This document shows, piece by piece, positions 53,802 through 62,849 of a stretch of 64,000 bases of DNA. The stretch lies in the NCBI RefSeq assembly GCF_900176285.1, contig NZ_FWXF01000010.1:62001-126000 (forward strand). The letters are read 5' to 3'. The notes below the pieces were generated by a model, which saw only the letters and a program-made list of their open reading frames with translations, did no database searches and was not told the DNA's origin. Positions within the stretch are counted from its first letter, which is position 1, and every line of letters starts with the position of its first letter. The stretch is from Desulfacinum hydrothermale DSM 13146. GTDB lineage: Bacteria; Desulfobacterota; Syntrophobacteria; Syntrophobacterales; DSM-9756. A program made the position numbers and the translations under genes.

Positions 53802-55847
53802 ATGGGCGAACCGGTAACCCAATTTCTGGTCAACTTTTGGAACTCCCCCGTGGGCAAGATCGCCATCGTGACCATGGACAACGGTCGCGACTACAAGAAG
53901 CCCAACGTCTTCAGCGAAGCGGCCCTCATGTCGCTCAACCAAGCCATCGATCAGGTGCTGGCCGAAAGCGATGTGAAAGGCCTCATGCTCACGGGCAAAC
54001 CCCACATCTTCGCTGCCGGCGCGGATCTGACCCAGGTGCCCTTCGTGACCACCTTCGAACAGGGCTACCAGATCGGCAAGAACGGCCACACCATCATGAA
54101 GCGTCTCATGGATCTGCCCTTCCCGACGCTGGCCGCCTACAACGGCGTGGCCCTGGGTGGCGGGCTGGAGATCGGCCTCTATTGCAACTATCGCACCGTG
54201 GCCAAGAGCGTGCCGGCCATGGGATTCCCGGAATGCTTCATCGGGCTCATCCCCGGCTGGGGCGGGTGCACCCTGGCCACCAAGCTGATCGGCCCGGAAA
54301 AGGCCCTGGAGCTCATCGTCTTCAACGCGCTCAACCAGAACCGAATGATCAACGGCCCCAAGGCCTACGAAATGGGCCTGGCGGACCGGTTGTTCGACGG
54401 CGCCGAATTCTTCGACGAGTCGCTCCAGTTCCTGGTGAACATCATTGCCGGCAAGGAGAAGGTGGAGCGGCAGGCGCCCAAGACCACCAACCTGAAGACC
54501 GTCGTCAGCAAGGCCAAGGCCTTTGTGGACAGCAAGGTCCACGGTGCGGCCCCGGCTCCCTACCGGGCCATTGAGCTGGTGGAAGGGGCCGTCAAGTGGG
54601 ACATCGACCAGGGATTCGAGGAAGAGAACAAGGCCCTGGGCGACCTGGTCAAGAGCCGCCAGTGCAAGTGCTCCATCTACGCCTTCGACCTGGTCAACCG
54701 CTATGCCAAGAAGGTCAAGGGCATCCCGGACGTGAAGCCCAAGCCCGTCAAGAAGGTGGGCATCATCGGCGCCGGCCTCATGGCCTCCCAGCTGGCCCAG
54801 GTCTTCATCTACCGGCTGGGCGTGCCCGTGGTGATGAAGGACATCAAGCAGGAATTCGTGGACAAGGGCGTGGCCTACGTGCGCGGAGAATTCCAGAAGA
54901 TGGTGGAAAAGGGCCGCATGCCCGAAGCCCGCGCCCGTCACCTTTCCAGCCTGGTCGAAGGCACCTTGAGCTACGATGATTTCGCCGATTGCGACTTCGT
55001 AATCGAAGCCGTCTTCGAACGGATGGACATCAAGAAACAGGTTTTCGCCGAGGTCGAGGCGGTGGTCAGTCCCGAGTGTATCCTGGCGACCAACACCTCC
55101 TCGCTCAGTGTCACCGAAATGGGATCGGATCTGAAACACCCGCAGCGGGTGGTTGGCTTCCACTTCTTCAATCCCGTTGCCGTGCTGCCGCTGGTGGAAG
55201 TCATCAAGACGCCCCAGACCGATGACCAAACGTTGGCCACCGCCTTCGACCTGGCGAAAAAACTCAAAAAGACCGGCGTGTTGGTCAAGGACGCCCCGGC
55301 CTTCCTGGTGAACCGCCTGCTCACCAAGATGCTTTCCGACTGTCTCACCATGGTGGACGAAGGCGCCGATTTCATCCAGGTGGACGAGGCCCTGCTGGCC
55401 CTGGGCATGCCCATGGCCCCCTTCGATCTGCTGGCCCTGGTGGGATTTCCCGTGGCCTACCACGTGTGCGAAACGCTCAACCGCGCCTTCGGGCCTGAGC
55501 GCTTCCCGGTCAACGCCAACTTCAAGAAGCTCATCGACGCCGGTATTTCCAGCATCTACGTGCCGGGCTCCAAGGTGAAGAAGGTCAACCCGGAAGTGGC
55601 GAAGCTCTGGGAAAAGAAGGGCGACAAGGAGTTCCATCCCGACGAGATCCGCGACCGGGTGCTGCACAACCTGGCTCGCGAAATCGACCTGATCCTCGAG
55701 GAAAAGGTGGTGGACAGCTCCCGGGATGTGGACCTGGCCATGATCATGGGTGCCGGCTGGCCCTTCTTCATGGGCGGCATCACCATGTATCTGGACATGG
55801 CGGGTATCACCCCCAAGGTGCTCCAGAAGGTCTTCTTCAGCTTCTAA
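53802..55847 (+). CDS. fadB: Multifunctional enoyl-CoA hydratase / 3-hydroxyacyl-CoA dehydrogenase
   Basis: 681 residues: an N-terminal crotonase domain (KPHIFAAGADLTQVPF, LPFPTLAAYNGVALGGGLEI, FIGLIPGWGGCTLATKLIG with the conserved glutamate region) and a C-terminal NAD-binding dehydrogenase (VGIIGAGLMASQLAQVFIYR, ILATNTSSLSVTEMGSDL, RVVGFHFFNPVAVLPLVEV, KDAPAFLVNRLL). Performs hydration and oxidation in beta-oxidation. AAGGAGGG lies about 8 bp before ATG 53802. Last gene of the operon. Confidence 0.95.
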   Translation: MGEPVTQFLVNFWNSPVGKIAIVTMDNGRDYKKPNVFSEAALMSLNQAIDQVLAESDVKGLMLTGKPHIFAAGADLTQVPFVTTFEQGYQIGKNGHTIMKRLMDLPFPTLAAYNGVALGGGLEIGLYCNYRTVAKSVPAMGFPECFIGLIPGWGGCTLATKLIGPEKALELIVFNALNQNRMINGPKAYEMGLADRLFDGAEFFDESLQFLVNIIAGKEKVERQAPKTTNLKTVVSKAKAFVDSKVHGAAPAPYRAIELVEGAVKWDIDQGFEEENKALGDLVKSRQCKCSIYAFDLVNRYAKKVKGIPDVKPKPVKKVGIIGAGLMASQLAQVFIYRLGVPVVMKDIKQEFVDKGVAYVRGEFQKMVEKGRMPEARARHLSSLVEGTLSYDDFADCDFVIEAVFERMDIKKQVFAEVEAVVSPECILATNTSSLSVTEMGSDLKHPQRVVGFHFFNPVAVLPLVEVIKTPQTDDQTLATAFDLAKKLKKTGVLVKDAPAFLVNRLLTKMLSDCLTMVDEGADFIQVDEALLALGMPMAPFDLLALVGFPVAYHVCETLNRAFGPERFPVNANFKKLIDAGISSIYVPGSKVKKVNPEVAKLWEKKGDKEFHPDEIRDRVLHNLAREIDLILEEKVVDSSRDVDLAMIMGAGWPFFMGGITMYLDMAGITPKVLQKVFFSF

Positions 55848-55912
55848 AAGGCAAGGTCAAAACAGGGGAAAGACCCAAGGAACCTCCCAGGCCTTTCCCT
55901 CCCAAAAGGTTC

Positions 55913-55938
55913 GGGAACGCCCCCCCGGGGGCGTTCCC
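55913..55938. other. Perfect 12-bp hairpin downstream of fadB
   Basis: GGGAACGCCCCC pairs with GGGGGCGTTCCC around a 2-nt loop, about 65 bp after the fadB stop. There is no T-run, so termination could be Rho-assisted or the element may protect the mRNA end. Confidence 0.6.
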
Positions 55939-55996
55939 CCACGGCCTGCGGGCGGGGCCGGACCGAATGGGGAAGGCGGTCTGGTACCGTCCGAAA

Positions 55997-56020
55997 CCCG
56001 ACGGCCTTCGGGCCGTCGGG
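55997..56020. other. UUCG-capped hairpin downstream of fadB
   Basis: CCCGACGGCC pairs with GGCCGTCGGG around a TTCG tetraloop. Again lacking a T-tract. The remainder of 56021-56684 contains no gene I can support, and no clear promoter for the kinase gene. Confidence 0.6.
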
Positions 56021-56684
56021 CATCTTCACAAAGCGGGTTCCGCCCGACCCGGTTGGAGGGGCTGGGAGAGGGCGATACGGGGCGGCTGCCACCAGGGCGG
56101 CCGCCCGCCCTTTTTCACCCTCGCTGTTTCCCTTCAGGTGTGCGCCTCCCACGTCCCCGTCCGCCGCCTCACCCCGAGGCCATTTGCCCACGGGCCCATC
56201 GACCGCAACCGCAGGGAAGTCTCTCGCTCCCACAAACGACCGGAAAACGCGGCTCCACGCACCCTCCGTACTCCTGGTGTCCCAGCCAGGAAGGGCGCGG
56301 TTGCGATGACCTAGGAATCCCCCCACCCACACAGTCCAAATGTCATGGAATGAGGCCCATTTGGGCCGGAACCGGATGGCATCATCGAAAATCTTTTCAG
56401 AAACGCCCCAATACGATAGGATAAATCAGTAGATCTTGACGTTGCTTCGATGTCTTCCACTCGTTTCGGTTCAACCCGGCGTGCGGAGAGAGTGCAGGTG
56501 CAGATGCCCGCCAAAGGCTGCCGCATGGTTTCCGGCTTCCTTTTTGGACGTCTCGTTCCTGTATCATGTCTTCTGTTCTTCTTTTCACCCCATGGAGTTC
56601 CGCCGTTTTGAGGAAGGCCGGAGCGCCTTCGTGCCTTCCCTTCATCGCCCACCCACAGCCCACTCGAAAGATGGAAGGCGGCAC

Positions 56685-58634
56685 ATGAAGCACCCGACGA
56701 TCTTGGTGGTAAGCGACAAAGAGGATGCCTGTGGATTCGCGGCACGCGTGTTGGCCAATGAAGGCCACGCGGTGGTGAGCGCCCACCGCGGGGAGGCGGC
56801 GCTGAATGTTCTGGGTAAAGGCGCTGTGGAGGTGATGATCACCGACATGCGCCTGCCGGACATGGACGTCTTCGACCTGCTGCGCGCGGCAAAGGAGCTG
56901 GATCCTTCCGTGGAAGTGATCGTGCTCACAACCAGCGGCCCTAAAGAAAGCGCCGTGGCGTCCATCAAGGGAGGCGGCACCTTCCTCTTCCTGGAAAAGC
57001 CCCTGAAGGACGCGGATCAGCTGACCGAGGCGGTGCGCAAGGCCCTGGCACGTCGGCGCGCGCGGCCGCCGGAACAGGAATGTTTGCGGAGCCTTTCCCG
57101 GGAAAAGGAGTGGCTGGAAACGGTCACCCAACACATGAGAACGGGCCTGGCAATCATCGGCCGCGACTATCGGGTACTCTGGAGCAACCAGGTGCTCAGG
57201 GACCTCTTCGGCGATCCCTGCGATCAACCGTGCTACGAATTCTACAACCAACGCCGGAACATCTGCCCCGGCTGTGGGGTCCGACGCGTCTTCGAGGCGG
57301 GGGCCGTCAAAGCCATCCACGAACAGCAGGGGCTGGACGCCCGGGGAAATCCCGTCTATTCGGAAATCATGGCCACGCCCATCACGGACGACGAGGGCCG
57401 GGTGGTGGCCGCCCTGGAGATGGTGGTGCCCGTTACGGAAAAGAAACTGGCCGAAGAGAAGTGCCTGCAGCTGATGGAGCGGCTGGAGCGGTCCAAGAAG
57501 ATGGAGGCCGTGGCCACCCTGGCTGGAGGGATCGCGCACAAGTTCAACAACTTGCTCACCATCCTCCTGGGCCACATGGATCTCATGGCCCTCCACTCCT
57601 CCCTGGACGCGCCCCAGCTCCAGAGCTTGTCCCAGATGCGGGATGCCTGCTTGCAGATGCGGGACCTGACCGCCCAGCTTCTGGCCTACGCCCGCGGAGG
57701 CAAGTATCAGGTCGAGAAGCGATCCTTCGCCCGGTTTGTGGAAGAGGCCGTGCCCAATCTGCGCTACCACCTGGCCCCCACCGTGCGCCTGGACGTGGAC
57801 GCTCCGGAGGACACATGGCTGGTGGAGGCGGACTACTCCCAGCTCAAGATGGTGCTTTCGGCCCTGCTGGCCAATGCGGGCGAGGCGCTCTCCGAGGCCG
57901 GCACCGTCCGGGTGGCCTGCCGAAACGTGATGCTGGACGCGGAGGAAGCGGCGGAACTGGGCGGGCTTTCGCCCGGAGCCTATGTGCATCTCATGGTCCG
58001 AGACGACGGCCACGGCATGGACGCCGCCACCCTGGAGCGGGCCATCGAGCCCTTCTTTTCCACCCGGTTTCAGGGCCGGGGACTGGGACTGGCGGCCGCC
58101 TACGGTATCGTTCGAAACCACGGAGGCGCCATCCATCTGGAGTCCCAGCCCGGCCGAGGCACCACGGTCCACGTCTATCTTCCGGCCGCCGACGTGCCTG
58201 GACCGAAAGCCCAATCCATCCCCGGGGGAGCGGGCACGGTCCTTTTCATCGAAGACGAACCCCTGGTGCGTTACATCGCCGAAGCTCTCTTCCAGGAACT
58301 GGGGCACCAAACGGTCTTTGCTGAAACGGGAGAGGAGGCGCTCCGCATCCTGGAAGAATCGCCGGAGCCCTTCCAATGGGTCTTCCTGGACGTGATCCTT
58401 CCCGACATGCACGGCAGCGAGCTGTTCAAGCGCATGCGGGCGGTCCGTCCGGGTCTTCGCGTGATCGTGTGCAGCGGGTTCAGCAGGGCGGACGAAGTCC
58501 AGGACCTTCTGGAATCCGGTGCCCTTTCCTTCTTGAAAAAGCCCTTCACCGCTGCGGAGCTGCAGGACGCCATGGCTCGGGCCCAGGCCGCCGAGGCCGA
58601 TGGGGACCGAAGCGCCCCGTCGGAGGAGGACTGA
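56685..58634 (+). CDS. Hybrid histidine kinase: REC-PAS-HisKA-HATPase-REC
   Basis: 649 residues. N-terminal receiver with ITDMRLPDMDVFDLLRA (phospho-accepting Asp about residue 52); a PAS-like sensor region with CPGCGVRRVFEAG; an H-box LAGGIAHKFNNLLTILLGH; HATPase motifs LSALLANAGEALSEAG, VRDDGHGMD and GRGLGLAAAYGIVRNHGG; C-terminal receiver with FLDVILPDMHGSELFKRM. The residue after the phosphorylated histidine is Lys instead of the usual Asp/Glu. Cytoplasmic, no membrane segment. GGAAGG precedes ATG 56685 by 6-7 bp. The output partner is not in the window. Confidence 0.92.
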   Translation: MKHPTILVVSDKEDACGFAARVLANEGHAVVSAHRGEAALNVLGKGAVEVMITDMRLPDMDVFDLLRAAKELDPSVEVIVLTTSGPKESAVASIKGGGTFLFLEKPLKDADQLTEAVRKALARRRARPPEQECLRSLSREKEWLETVTQHMRTGLAIIGRDYRVLWSNQVLRDLFGDPCDQPCYEFYNQRRNICPGCGVRRVFEAGAVKAIHEQQGLDARGNPVYSEIMATPITDDEGRVVAALEMVVPVTEKKLAEEKCLQLMERLERSKKMEAVATLAGGIAHKFNNLLTILLGHMDLMALHSSLDAPQLQSLSQMRDACLQMRDLTAQLLAYARGGKYQVEKRSFARFVEEAVPNLRYHLAPTVRLDVDAPEDTWLVEADYSQLKMVLSALLANAGEALSEAGTVRVACRNVMLDAEEAAELGGLSPGAYVHLMVRDDGHGMDAATLERAIEPFFSTRFQGRGLGLAAAYGIVRNHGGAIHLESQPGRGTTVHVYLPAADVPGPKAQSIPGGAGTVLFIEDEPLVRYIAEALFQELGHQTVFAETGEEALRILEESPEPFQWVFLDVILPDMHGSELFKRMRAVRPGLRVIVCSGFSRADEVQDLLESGALSFLKKPFTAAELQDAMARAQAAEADGDRSAPSEED

Positions 58635-58798
58635 GAAGGGGTGTCCAGCGCCGATCGGCAAGGCATTGACCCGTTATCCGTAGCCGCGGGGCTCTATTTT
58701 CGCACTCCAGAAAGGCTGCGCCGTGATGGAAGCAACGCTTCGCCCGTTCTCGGAGAACCTTTCGGGATCCCGGCCTACCGTCTCCTGCAGGGAGTCCC

Positions 58799-61036
58799 TC
58801 AGGGGTCGGAAGCCGACCTGCCTTGCCGCACGGCCTCCAGGATGAGGTGCACGCGGCGGTTTTCGTTCAGGTCTTCCAGGGCCACGGAAAGTTTCCGCCG
58901 CCAGTTGGGGTGTTCCGCCACGGTTCCGGGAAGATTCACCTGTTCCGTCTCACCGCAGAGGTCTTCCAGCGATATGGCAACCAGCTTGGCCGGAGTGGCC
59001 GCCAGGTGGCGATGGAGCGCCGCGGCGCGCGCCGTGGCCTCATCGGCGGAGGATCCCTCCGCAAGGACCCCGTCCGGCGCCCCGTGGGTCTCTGTGCGGT
59101 AGGGGGCGATTCTTTCCAGGAGGAGGTTCCGGTCCCTTTTCCGGGCGGTCCGCATCTTTTTTCCCACCTCTTCCGATGGGAACAAGTCCAGCTCTTGGCG
59201 CACATCCAGATCGCGCCCCGACCAGAATCCTTCCAGCGTGGGCAGATCGTGGGTGGCAAAGGAGGCGAGCGAAAGTTCCGGATATTCGTCGGCGTGCCGA
59301 AAGCGGCCGGTATCGTCCTTTTCGAAAAGCACCAGACGGCATCCAAAGATCTTCTTGCGGGCCATGGCCTCCCGAACCCCTTCGGGGACCGTTCCCAGGT
59401 CTTCACCCACCACCAGGCAGCGGTTCCTGAGGCTTTCCAGGGCCACGATTTGGATCAGGTCGTGGAAGGGATAGTGAACATAAGCCCCCTCGCGGGGACT
59501 GGCTCCCTGGGGAATCCAATAAAGGCGCGTGAGCCCCATGACGTGATCCAGCCGAAGGGCCCCCGTGACCCGCATGTTGGCCCGCAATAGTTGGATAAAA
59601 GGCCCGTAGCCCTTCTCTTGGAGGGCTTTGGGAAAGAAGGGGACCACGCCCCATTCCTGGCCGTTCACGTTGAAATCGTCCGGGGGCGCCCCCAGCCGGA
59701 CCTGTCCATTGTAAAGACGGGGGGCCATCCACACATCCAGTCCGGCCGGATCCACTCCCACGGGGAGGTCCCCGTAGATCCCCACGGCCAGGTGTCGTTC
59801 CATGGAACACCGCCCGCAGGCGGTCCATTGCTCCCAGGCATTCCAGGCGCAGTACTGGTGAAAGGCCAATGAATCCGGGTGGGTTTCGGCAAAATGGCTC
59901 ACTTGGTGGGAGCAGCGGTCCCGATAGGGTTCGGGCCACAAGGGCCAACCCCAAAGTGATGGGTCCTGTGCGCGGAAATGATCGTCCAGGGCATGGAAGA
60001 CGCCGTAGTAGAAGAGGTCTTCGCCCATTTCCCGGCAGAAGGCGCGGAAGGCGTGGGCGCGCTCCGTGTCTTTGGCAAGATGGTGATCTCGGAAATGGCG
60101 GAAGAGCTCTTCCAGGACCCGCCTCTTGACGGACCAGATCTTCCAGTAGGCCACCCAAGGCTCGTTTCGGAGCTCCTCCACACGGTTTTCCGCTTCTTGG
60201 AACGACGGGGGGGCGCCTGCCCGCTGGATCTCACCGAATTCGGGCACGGCGGTCACATCCAAATACCATGGCTGGAGGTGTTTTCGGCTGGAAGGCGCGT
60301 ATGGGCTGCACTTTTCAGGGTCGTTGGGAAAGAGCAGGTGAAGGGGGTTGGTTCCCACAAAGCCGGCTCCCTGGTCGGCCGCCCAGTGGATGAGGGCCTT
60401 CAGGTCGGAAAAGTCGCCCATACCCCAATTGTTCTGGCTGCGAAGACCATAGAGCTGCCCCGTGACGCCCCAGGTGCGTTGGTGCCCCTGGAGAGATTCC
60501 GGCACGTAGGCGTGGCGCGGGGCCACGATGAGGCTCTGTGCGTGGCTTTCTTCGGATCCCGATCGAAACAGGAACAGCTCCAGGTCATGATAGCCCGGGG
60601 GCAGGGGCGCGCTCACCAGGAAGAGGCGTTGCTCGTAGCGCACCCCGTCCACCATGGCTCCATCCACCGGGATGCCCGCTTCCAAGCGGCCTTCCCCCCA
60701 AAATTCACGCCCATCCTCCCGGCGAAGCCGGTAACGGAAGAAAGCGTCCTCTCGTCCCTGGGGAAAGGTCACCACAAGGGGCACGGCGGGATGGTCTTGC
60801 GGGAGCACTTGAACGGGATCCACGACGGAATCCCATTTTTCTTTGAAGGCAGCCCGTATGGAGGCTTCCAGGTCCTTCGGGCTTTCGGCCGGGTATCCCA
60901 GGCTTTGGAGGATCGCCGTGAGCGCCTCGCGGCGCACCTTCTGTTCCCGTCCCCACCCGTCCCGGTAGGTCGTCTGGACTCCCGCCAGGTCACAGAGCAC
61001 CTGGAGCAGAGTCTGCTCCCGATCTCCTTTCTCCAC
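58799..61036 (-). CDS. malQ: 4-alpha-glucanotransferase (amylomaltase)
   Basis: 745 residues, GH77 family. Catalytic residues are visible: GALRLDHVMGLTRLYWIP (Asp nucleophile), CLVVGEDLGTVPEGVREAM (Glu) and LASFATHDLPTLEGFW (Asp). Transfers glucan segments in glycogen or maltodextrin turnover; glgB is encoded nearby on the same strand. GTG 61036 was chosen because AAGGAGG stands 7 bp upstream; the longer form from 61084 adds residues without family similarity. Confidence 0.93.
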   Translation of the reverse strand: MEKGDREQTLLQVLCDLAGVQTTYRDGWGREQKVRREALTAILQSLGYPAESPKDLEASIRAAFKEKWDSVVDPVQVLPQDHPAVPLVVTFPQGREDAFFRYRLRREDGREFWGEGRLEAGIPVDGAMVDGVRYEQRLFLVSAPLPPGYHDLELFLFRSGSEESHAQSLIVAPRHAYVPESLQGHQRTWGVTGQLYGLRSQNNWGMGDFSDLKALIHWAADQGAGFVGTNPLHLLFPNDPEKCSPYAPSSRKHLQPWYLDVTAVPEFGEIQRAGAPPSFQEAENRVEELRNEPWVAYWKIWSVKRRVLEELFRHFRDHHLAKDTERAHAFRAFCREMGEDLFYYGVFHALDDHFRAQDPSLWGWPLWPEPYRDRCSHQVSHFAETHPDSLAFHQYCAWNAWEQWTACGRCSMERHLAVGIYGDLPVGVDPAGLDVWMAPRLYNGQVRLGAPPDDFNVNGQEWGVVPFFPKALQEKGYGPFIQLLRANMRVTGALRLDHVMGLTRLYWIPQGASPREGAYVHYPFHDLIQIVALESLRNRCLVVGEDLGTVPEGVREAMARKKIFGCRLVLFEKDDTGRFRHADEYPELSLASFATHDLPTLEGFWSGRDLDVRQELDLFPSEEVGKKMRTARKRDRNLLLERIAPYRTETHGAPDGVLAEGSSADEATARAAALHRHLAATPAKLVAISLEDLCGETEQVNLPGTVAEHPNWRRKLSVALEDLNENRRVHLILEAVRQGRSASDP

Positions 61037-61187
61037 CCTGAAACCTCCTTCAGCCCCGGAAAAGCCCTTCCCTGTGTCCCCCAAGTCCGAGGAATCACCC
61101 CGTGGCGAAGACTACCCAATCCTGGCAGGCGGAACAAGGCACACGGCCAAACCGTTCGGCTTCCAGAACGGCTCTGGCCTTTTTGTC

Positions 61188-61487
61188 CTAGTCCCCAGGA
61201 CAGGCAAGATCGGATTGGGAATCTGCCCTTATTTCCTGGATGAGATCCGGATGCAGGTAGGCCGATTGGAGCGTCAGGCGATATCCTGGGTCCCGGATAT
61301 GGGCCAGGTATCGGGCGGCTCGTTGGGGATCACCGCGATGCAGGTAGAGCCGAGCGATCTCGCCCAGCTGGGTATCCGATTCCGCGGCCAGTGTCTTCCG
61401 GTATCGGATAAGGTCCTCTTCGGTCCGCACGTTGAATACGACCTCCAGTTCCTCGGGCGTCGGATCGTGGTCGAAGATCGTTTCCAT
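61188..61487 (-). CDS. Small hypothetical protein
   Basis: 99 residues, acidic and helical, suggesting a short TPR-like fold (LGEIARLYLHRGDPQRAARY, LAHIRDPGYRLTLQSAYLHP). No signal or motif. Precedes malQ by about 150 bp on the same strand. Function unknown. Confidence 0.7.
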   Translation of the reverse strand: METIFDHDPTPEELEVVFNVRTEEDLIRYRKTLAAESDTQLGEIARLYLHRGDPQRAARYLAHIRDPGYRLTLQSAYLHPDLIQEIRADSQSDLACPGD

Positions 61488-61682
61488 GTCTTCCTCGCCA
61501 TATTCGCTGACCTGACAGCAGAGACCCCGCTTCTATCGTATCCCGCACGCATGGACCGTTCCCGGTATCAATCCGCCCCCCGCGGGGGCGGCGGCGGGTT
61601 GTACAGACCGGATCCTTAGGCGCTCAGCGCAAGGCTTGGAGGAAAGGCTTCGAGTATATGGCACCATATTCACACCAGAAAT

Positions 61683-61820
61683 TCACCAAAGCGCGGTTCG
61701 GTGCGCACGGCCAAAAGGCTCGCCCATGTCCTGCATGGCAGGTGGTAGGTGGAAGATGCGCGCGGGCAGGTGCTTGAGCGCAGCCTGGACATCATGGTCG
61801 TCGAGTTGGATGCGGAGCAT
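61683..61820 (-). pseudogene. Possible remnant of a phage virion-morphogenesis (gpG/gpS-like) gene
   Basis: A 45-codon open frame from ATG 61820 reads MLRIQLDDHDVQAALKHLPA and later PPAMQDMGEP, resembling the N-terminus of Mu-like/P2-like virion morphogenesis proteins, whose members start with an LRI-hydrophobic strand and an ALxxLxAR helix followed by AMRDIGE. The frame stops abruptly, so at most a fragment remains. Assignment rests on pattern memory and is uncertain. Confidence 0.35.
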
Positions 61821-62003
61821 GGCCTTGCCTGCCTGAAACACGGTAGTCTATATTAATCCCAAGGGCAGGCGCCAAGTGACAATCCGCCGGGCCAGCCCCA
61901 TGAGGCCCATCCGGCGCGGGCTCGATCAGTACATCTTCCGTGTCGTCCAATGGAACCTGCGTGTCCATTTCAAAGAGCTTTGAAAGGGCAAGGAGAGAAA
62001 ATC
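61821..62003. other. Decayed tract without supportable gene
   Basis: No open frame with recognisable similarity or ribosome site. With 61488-61682 and 62163-62849 it forms a roughly 1.2-kb low-coding stretch between malQ-side genes and glgB, consistent with gene decay. Confidence 0.45.
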
Positions 62004-62162
62004 ATGGATCCTAGAATCTTTTGGCTTATGGCTTACACCAGACTACAGACATTGGAGATGATGGGATGGCCCACCTACCATGGTACCTGGTGGTTGGCCC
62101 ACGTTTTTCCGCATCTTTACGATCAGCAGCATCCCCCCGTTAAGGAGAACCTGAATCAGTGA
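62004..62162 (+). CDS. Small hypothetical protein
   Basis: 52 residues, aromatic-rich (MDPRIFWLMAYTRLQTLEMM, TWWLAHVFPHLYDQQH). AAGGAGAG lies 6-7 bp before ATG 62004, better than chance and the main support. No domain recognised. Confidence 0.5.
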   Translation: MDPRIFWLMAYTRLQTLEMMGWPTYHGTWWLAHVFPHLYDQQHPPVKENLNQ

Positions 62163-62849
62163 AGTGTGATTGGGTGGACCGACGACCATGGATTCGGACC
62201 CATTTTGGGGCGTGCCTTAGGGGTGCCTTAGACGTCGCATCTTCTTCAACCGGCTAAAAGCGTTCGACCTCACGTCTCGCTCTCCCCGATCCAACGACAC
62301 CCTTAGCCTCAGTCTCCGGATTCGGGCTCATCCCATGCTGCTGGGGGCCAACTCGTTGCGAAGTCCTACGATCACACGGGCTTTGCCCATGCCGGCGTGG
62401 TCCGGCCCTTGGCGGCCCTGAAAGAACCATATCCGCGAACCTTGAAGCGGCCTCCGTCACCATGATCCACCTCCGGGCTCGGAGGCAATTCTGGTGGTCG
62501 TGATCCCGCGTCCTCCTCTGCGCCGGAACATGCGCTCAATCTCAAGGAGACGTCCGGTCTCTTCCTATAAGCAGTGTGGGTCGCCCGGACGTTTGGACCA
62601 GACGGTCTGTGGTTGGTTAAGTTGTCCGGGCCACGGCGTCGGGGACCAGGTCGTCATGTTCCGTGCGCTCCTTTGGAAACCGAGCATCTCTCGCCGATTG
62701 CAATGGAATGGCCAGGTTCCGCATGTGGGGATGGAAGGGACGGCGGTCGAACCGCGTCAGCCACCGGCGTCCAAGGTCCTGGAGCCGGAGGGGGCCCTCC
62801 GGTCGCCGTCGGCGTGATTCCCAGACAGCACCGGTTGTCTTTCCAAGGA
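62163..62849. other. Intergenic tract, no recognised gene
   Basis: 687 bp with only short overlapping frames on both strands, none with recognisable similarity or strong ribosome sites. Contains a CCGAGCCCGGAGG-type small palindrome near 62468-62480 on the minus strand. Probably decayed sequence upstream of or beyond the glgB terminus; no RNA gene could be identified. Confidence 0.5.

Noticed and set aside
62494..62817. A 107-codon plus-strand frame before glgB
   Set aside because: Arginine/proline-rich shadow-like translation, no ribosome site, no similarity recognised.
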